DNA from: Panax quinquefolius
Taxonomy: Eukaryota > Streptophyta > Magnoliopsida > Apiales > Araliaceae
DNA length: 64,000 bases
Assembly: GCA_020205615.1 (NCBI GenBank)
Contig: CM035165.1
Location: 30,105,544-30,169,543, forward strand
Direction: 5' to 3'
The translations under genes were made by a program, and so were the position numbers. The first letter of the stretch is position 1, and each line of letters starts with the position of its first letter. Shown here in pieces: positions 58,301-64,000 of this stretch. Below the pieces are notes generated by a model. That model was given only the letters and a program-made list of their open reading frames with translations, was not told the DNA's origin and did not search any database.

Positions 58301-59139
58301 CTTTATAGTCTATTTGACTCTTCTAATGGATTGCTCATTCAGCTGCAACTATGGTTGAAAAGTTTTATCATCTACCATATGTTCTAAATCTCTGATTTAT
58401 TACCGATGAAGACTATTGATAATTTATTTATCTTTAGTCATAATATTCTTTACTGAGCTAGTTGTGCTCACCCTTTTGTTTCACAATTCCTTTCAGGTAA
58501 TAAAAGTGTAGCTGGGTCGAGGGGGGGGGATAGCGAGGGAATAGAATGGTGGTCTATAGATGTTGAGGGTGAGGTGAATTTAACTTGGAAGGGTGTTTTG
58601 CCACTATCATACAAGATGTCTAATGACATACAACCTCGTGTCATCATAAGACATGGTTGTGCTCATCCACTTGCTGAGTATATTTACAAGCACTACCTAT
58701 ATAATCTTGGTGTTTGTTTGGAGTATAATACCCAATTAGAGATAGTGGAGATAATGATATGTCAAGAGAAGACTCACCATTGGGAAGAATATGATAGTAA
58801 TCTTCTCGTTTTTCTTTGGGGTCTATTGGGTCAACCAAGGATAATTATGTGGCCATATGATATCTACCATAACCTAAAAGCATGGTCTCCCATGTACGAA
58901 GGTTTCCTTGAGCACTTCCCAAAGATTCTAATTTCTAAAACAGTTTTTGACTATACCTTTATGTAAGGTGTCATTGTGACGTGCTACAGTTGGTATATAT
59001 TTGTATCCAAACTCACAGCATATATGTTGTTGTTTTTTGCACGACAATTGTTATAATAAAGTTGTAGTTGTTTTTCGTACCATATATTTGGCGACTAAGA
59101 ATGGGTTGGATGGAATGGACCTATTTTGGGGGCGTCACA
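55374..59139 (+). mobile_element. E2: solo LTR nested in E1
   Basis: 3766 bp, TGTAAGACCCCG...GGGGGCGTCACA, with perfect target duplication accat at 55369-55373 and 59140-59144. No internal domain. 14-bp array 55421-55518, TATA box 56499-56506, 39-bp array 57888-58072, open 351-nt frame 58616-58966. Diagnostic start TATTCAAT, where E1 LTRs read TATTAAAT. Confidence 0.93.
58616..58966 (+). CDS. LTR-embedded open frame of unknown function (116 aa)
   Basis: ATG 58616 to TAA 58966; the only intact copy of the frame also found at 19288, 23027 and 59729. Upstream codons stay open well beyond the ATG, without another ATG in frame nearby. Protein begins MSNDIQPRVIIRHGCAHPL, has Cys/His/Trp-rich stretches (CQEKTHHWEEYDSN, LLVFLWGLLGQPRIIMWPYD) and ends SKTVFDYTFM. 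No signal peptide, zinc finger or retroelement domain recognised. It lies in U5, downstream of the LTR TATA box and of a pyrimidine tract ending TTTCAG near 58490. A captured host exon is the simplest idea; a real LTR protein is possible. Expression is unproven. Confidence 0.45.
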   Translation: MSNDIQPRVIIRHGCAHPLAEYIYKHYLYNLGVCLEYNTQLEIVEIMICQEKTHHWEEYDSNLLVFLWGLLGQPRIIMWPYDIYHNLKAWSPMYEGFLEHFPKILISKTVFDYTFM

Positions 59140-59728
59140 ACCATGATCTTTGATGTTTCAGGTAAAGACAATTGATGAAAATTATCTTTGTCTTGGATGA
59201 GAAAAGGAATTTAGAACTACAATTACGATTATGAAGTTATACACGTGATTGTGGGCAGAAATTGTTGATTGATGTTACGAGGATAAAACATTGTTGGTGG
59301 ACTTTTAACATGGAGAAGATAATAGATTTTATGGTCTATTTGACTCTTCTAATGGATCGCTTTCTTCACTTGACTATGGTTGAAAAGTTTTATCATCTAC
59401 CATATGTTCTAAATCTCCGATTTATTATCGATGAAGACTATTGATAATTTATTTATCTTTAGTCATAATATTCTTTATCGAGCTAGTTGTGGCTCACCTT
59501 TTGTTTCACAATTCCTTTCGTAATAAAAGTGTAGTTTGGGTTGAAAGGATAACAAGGGAATATAACGGTGGTCTATAGTTGTTGAGGTTCTCCTAAAGAG
59601 TATGGAAATAATTTTATTGAGGACTTTAGTGTGTTGTATTTTATACATCATTTAATAGTTATTTTGGTGAATTAAATAGGGTGAGGCGAACCCAACTTTG
59701 GAAGGGTGTTTTGTCACTATCATACAAG

Positions 59729-60077
59729 ATGTCTAATGACATACAAACTCGTGTTATCATAAGACATGGTTGTGCTCATCCACTTGCCGAGTATATTTAC
59801 AAGCACTACCTATATAACCTTGGTGTTTGTTTGAGTATAATACCCAATTAGAGACAAAATGAGATAATGATATGTCAAGAGAAGACTCGCCATCGGGAAG
59901 AATATGATAGTAATCTTCTCGTTTTTCTTTGGGGTCTATTGGTCAACCAAGGATAATTCTGTGGCCATATGATATCTACCATAACCTAAAAGCATGGCCT
60001 CCCATGTACGAAGGTTTCTTGAGCACTTCCCAAAGATTCTAATTTCTAAAACAGCTTTTGACTATACCTTTATGTAA
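59729..60077 (+). pseudogene. LTR-embedded frame, E1 copy (frameshifted)
   Basis: ATG 59729; same start MSNDIQ; TAA at 60075-60077 gives 349 nt. Lost bases occur near 59844 (GTTTGAGTATAAT) and 59941 (CTATTGGTCAACC), and the 59857-59870 segment is garbled. It is the only one of four copies whose length differs from 351. Confidence 0.5.
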
Positions 60078-60251
60078 GGTGTCATTGTGACGTCTACTGC
60101 TTGGTATATATTTGTATCCAAACTCACAACATATGTGTTGTTGTATTTTACACGACAATTGTTGTAATAAAGTTGTAGTTATTTTTCCGTACCATATATT
60201 TAGCGACTTCGAAATGGGTTGGATGGAATGGACCTATTTTGGGGCGTTACA

Positions 60252-60574
60252 TTTGGTATCGAGCTTAAGGATATGATCTCCGGGAGATCTGGATTAGAAC
60301 TAGGAGGAGAGATGAGTAAATCCTTCGCTAGTGTGTCCTACCTAAGCTTATTTGTTGGTCACCATAATATCGGGATATTATGTGATATGTTAATTTGTTA
60401 AATTAACCTTTGTTTTGTCGTATTCTAGAATGATATCCTAAATACGTGAGATGAAAGCAATGGAGAAATCATGATGACAGGGGAGATAGAATCAAATGAA
60501 AACAAGGTATTCTCAACTCTTTGAAATACTGTGTACGTAAATTTCTTGGGACGAAATTTCATAAGGAGGGAGAT
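60252..60574 (+). mobile_element. E1 internal domain (323 bp)
   Basis: PBS region TTTGGTATCGAGCTTAAG (a base missing from TATCAGAGC), leader with AGAACTAGGAGGAGAGATGAG, palindrome CATAATATC-GG-GATATTATG at 60363-60382, degraded chromodomain tail, PPT AAGGAGGGAGAT ending at 60574. Same organisation as both D internal domains. Confidence 0.83.
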
Positions 60575-63326
60575 TGTAAGACCTCTAATTTTATGAAATA
60601 AAAGTATTAAATTTTTTTTAATTACTATTCATGAAGTTACTATTCATGAGTTACTATTCACGAGTTACTATTCACGAGTTACTATTCATGAGTTACTATT
60701 CACGAGTTACTATTCACGAGTACTATTCATGAAGCATGATAATTTTTTTTTAAGTAAGAAGGCATTACTCAATAATTGTTACAAAGAATTACTGCTCAAT
60801 ATTTTATTTTATTGATTCAATAATTGCTACGTTGATATTTTATATTATTGTTGTTTCAATAATTGTCACTACACGATATTTTCCATTATCGAGCAATAAT
60901 TCATATTATCCAATAATATTATTGATAACATTATTGGCAATGCCTAGAAAGTTCTGTCTCAAGGAGAGGTTTGGTCACCTAATCATGCTTGGCCAAGAAG
61001 GAGAAATTCTTATTGGAAAGCCCCTCTTTCGGGAACCGCACGGTTGTTAATATTGTGATTATGTAATATTATTTGTGAATAATTAATTATTGATTTATAT
61101 GATGAGGAAAATATTGATTTTATGTAGATATAGATGGAGAAAATTTTTAATGTGACAATTGTTGAAAATTAATATTTTATCTTTTTCTGATAAAATAATT
61201 CATTTAAATATATTATTTTAATAATATAATAATGGTGATATTTTTATAATGAATGTGGGATATATGAGTATACGAGGAGGAAGAGTATTTTTGTGACATT
61301 AAATGATTAACACATATTTTGTGTGCTCTGGTGGACCCCATTTATTGACTAAAATTTGATTATGTATCGTAAAATCGCTCATTTGTGGATTTCTACCAAA
61401 ATCATTTGGAATTTGGAAAACTTTATTCGCAAAGTTGTAGAGAATTGAATTTCCTATAAAAACTCACACGATTCAATTTTCTCGATAAAAGGGCTATTTA
61501 TTATGAATTATCAAGTTCAAGTTCAAATAATTGATTTTTGGAAGTTTTATTTATTTTATTAATAAAACGTTTTTTTATATTTTGTGGCCTCATTAAACAT
61601 GTGCAAAATCAGCTGATTTCAAATGTCTAGAGGTGGGCTTGAAATTTGATAATAATATTATTATTATATTCAATTTTCTCGCTTTGGTGTTCTAAGTATT
61701 TTCCTATAAATAGGGTCTTGGGTTAGAATTGAAAATCACACCGTAAATCAAGTTTTCTCTCTATATTATTGAGCGTATTCTTGTGAGTATTTTGAGTATA
61801 CTTTGAGTATTGCTATACTGATGCAAGTTTGTTCAAATAAGTATTCCAAATGTAAGTAATCGCTTTTTTTGAGGTAAGGGATAGTAAAGGATTTTAAGGG
61901 TTATTATGTTTTTAGTTTCAAATTTTTTGAACCTTCAAAATTCTGGAAAAATTTGAAATGATAATTTGATGAGTTTTATATATTGTGTCCAAAAATGGCG
62001 ATTTTTGGATGTATAGATTGAGAGTTGGGAATTTTATGAGAAAAGACTATTTTAAAAGTAACCGCTATAACTCCTTGTGATTAACTCTCAAAATTGATGA
62101 AATTTTTATTGGGAGTACATCTATATAATATCAAGATACCGTAAAATTTCAGAATTGTTGGATAAAAGTATAATTTATGATAAATGTTTAAATATTCTAT
62201 GGTTTTGGCCATATGAAAAAATAGTAAAAATGAATTTTTAAAATTTAGAGAAAATATATATTCAATATGGGACTATGTTATGCTAAATCCCGCAAAAGAA
62301 ATATTTTGGGAACTGATTTGGTATTTTTCATGAAAATGTTCTAGTTATGAGTAAATGAATTAAATATGTTATGTGAAGTAAGAAAATTGGAAAATATGAT
62401 TTATTGGCTCGAGAATCATATATGAGGTATATGCAGATTTTTATGAGGGTTTTTGTTAATGATGATGAAATCTTATGAGGTTGGCATTTTTAGATGATTA
62501 AATGCATTAATTATTAAAGTGTAAATAATTGGATTAAATTATTTATAAGTTTAAGAAATGATTAACATATTATTATAATATTAATAATATTAGATTATGA
62601 GATTTCTAAGTGATTTATAACATTTGGATTAAGGTGTTATAAATATGGATATGAATTTTATTATGAAACTTTATCTTTTCGTATCGAGGTTTACTATACG
62701 CACGTATACTGTATTATGTCATTTAATACGATTGTCTTATTCACGACAAAATCGATTTCTTCTCCGACCAAATTATCGTTGATTTATGAATCTTACTCTT
62801 GAAATTAAAATAATGTTTTGATTATATTATTTTTATATAACATTCTTATAACCCTAATGATGATATTTCTCTTTGACTTGAGTGTAAAGATGGGTAGATT
62901 ATTGGTATGATCGTGACTATAGGTTCTCTTTGGCCAGTAGTGCAAAAGTTGAATTGTTGACTGGTATGATCATCATGACCATTGAATTTACAATTGAATA
63001 TTTTTAGCTTAAGTGCAAAGGTGAATTGATCAACATGGTTATAATTATTGTTATATAACTTCAAAATGATTATGTATTTCTTTGATATATGAATATCTTT
63101 TACTCGTAATGCAAAGATGACTGTTGTTGAATATCTTTAGCTTTGTAGAGTGCAAGATGAATTATTGATGAATATCTTTGGCTCGTAATGCAAAGATGAC
63201 TTGTTGTTGAATATCTTTAGCAGAGTGTAAAGACGAATGAAGATTTGATGAATATCTTCATTCGCCAAAAAGATTTAATTTATTAAGTATGATTATGAAC
63301 ATGAATCCATGATTTGGTATAACCAT
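60575..63326 (+). mobile_element. E1 3' LTR, up to the nested LTR
   Basis: TGTAAGACCTCT start; 14-bp array 60621-60732; TATA box 61705-61712; 39-bp array 63091-63265. It stops at ...GGTATAACCAT, the same point at which E2 enters the 5' LTR. Confidence 0.85.
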
Positions 63327-63434
63327 TGTAAGACCTCGAATTTTATGAAATAAAAGTATTCAATTTTTTAATTACTATTCATGAGTTACGATTCATGAGT
63401 TACTATTCATGCGAGTTACTATTCATGAGTTAAT
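63327..63434 (+). mobile_element. Start of an E2-like LTR inside E1 3' LTR
   Basis: TGTAAGACCTCG, then TATTCAAT as in E2 (E1 LTRs have TATTAAAT), then the 14-bp array. Preceded by accat (63322-63326), as for E2. Truncated at 63434 where a minus-strand LTR fragment starts. Confidence 0.8.
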
Positions 63435-64000
63435 ATCTTTAGATATTATACAAACTCAAAAGGAGTCCTCATTACAACTATTATCACACTATTTCACGTA
63501 ATAGTGAGGACTACTAATGCTATCCTCTCGACCATTACTGCTCCCCGATCAGTCTCAGCCTATGTTCTCATTTCCCAAGAGAATGTTGAAAGAAAGGGTG
63601 AGCTCAACTAGCCCAAAGAAGAAATATTACGAGTTTTTATCGCCGAGACTCACCTTAAAGATGAATGATCAAGAATATTTCCATGAAAAGATATCGATGA
63701 AACGCGAAATATCAAGGATATTCTACTAATTTCATGGAGTATAGAAGTCAAAGTTTTAACCAACCGTATAATAAAGAATGGAATAACAAAAGAAATCACC
63801 ATGCACGCTTAGATTGCAGATGACAAAGTTATTCCAATGTAATAATAATAATCGGAACTGTGTGTGAAATTCACACCGCATGATGTTCCAACAATGTATT
63901 ATTAAAGATGGAACTGCATCCTGCAAAACACACAGTATAGGATATTCCAATGTAACGATAAAGATTTTGAACTGTGTCCTGTAAAACACATGCATGTGAT
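63435..64000 (-). mobile_element. J-type chromovirus LTR fragment, minus strand
   Basis: Matches the minus-strand LTRs of J and C from about 130 bp inside the LTR onward (GAGTCCTCATTACA, GGGTGAGCTCAACTAGCCC), with a deletion around 63640, into the ~60-70-bp array (63826-64000). It runs off the window. It could be the 5' LTR of C or an independent copy. The junction at 63434/63435 has no LTR terminus, so it is a deletion or rearrangement. Confidence 0.75.

Larger units (their letters stand above)
52528..60251 (+). mobile_element. E1 5' LTR (contains E2)
   Basis: TGTAAGACCCCG at 52528; GGGGCGTTACA at 60251. Without E2 and one duplication the LTR is about 3953 bp. 14-bp array at the start (52579-52716), TATA box 53679-53686, 39-bp array 55062-55330, embedded frame 59729-60077. 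Confidence 0.85.
52528..63434 (+). mobile_element. Element E1: non-coding giant-LTR retrotransposon with nested LTRs
   Basis: 5' LTR 52528-60251 (interrupted by E2), internal 60252-60574, 3' LTR 60575 on, itself interrupted at 63327 by the start of an E2-like LTR. The interruption sits at the same site as E2. Same plan as D: long LTR, ~323-bp internal domain, no gag or pol. The 3' end is truncated at 63434. Confidence 0.82.

Overview
The window is AT-rich plant nuclear DNA made almost entirely of nested LTR retrotransposons. No host gene, rRNA or tRNA gene was recognised. The plant assignment rests on four things seen directly: Ty3/gypsy polyproteins with a C-terminal chromodomain (Tekay/Del-type chromovirus), primer-binding sites complementary to initiator-Met tRNA, an Athila-like gag/LTR piece, and two hAT-type MITEs. 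The species cannot be named. Reading frames are broken everywhere, so this looks like old, silenced, probably heterochromatic DNA. Some breaks may be sequencing error.

Stratigraphy. The oldest layer is element C (minus strand), whose 3' LTR end is at 1213 and whose pieces reappear at 14505-15883, 26224-27803 and 41316-42010. Into C went: A (minus, 1290-14486, a chromovirus with gag, PR, RT, RNase H, IN and chromodomain); D (plus, 15889-26218, TSD aggaa); F (plus, 27809-41310, TSD taatg); and G (plus, from 42016). A carries J (5594-9265, TSD gtagc) and a hAT MITE (9297-9799, TSD gtgacatg). F carries H, a minus-strand LTR-gag fragment (31673-35771). G carries a solo LTR I (46953-49530), and its 3' LTR is cut by E1 (52528 on), which carries E2 (55374-59139, TSD accat). 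A minus-strand LTR fragment closes the window (63435-64000).

Two kinds of element coexist. A, C, F and G are coding chromoviruses with LTRs of about 2.5-2.8 kb. D and E1 are non-coding: LTRs of about 3.4-3.9 kb surround an internal domain of only about 325-335 bp that keeps a PBS, a leader, the last codons of the chromodomain and a polypurine tract. They look like deletion derivatives mobilised in trans by the coding families. Their LTRs hold 14-bp and 39-bp minisatellites and, near the 3' end, a 351-nt reading frame of unknown identity. That frame has the same length in three of four copies and is open in E2 (58616-58966).

The observations most worth a second look are: the LTR-embedded reading frame; the tandem LTR-int-LTR-int-LTR structure of D; the same nested LTR junction in both LTRs of E1; the chromovirus/Athila-like chimera J; the head-to-head gag inverted repeat in F/H; a GNRA-loop hairpin conserved in U3; and a palindrome in the retroelement leader.
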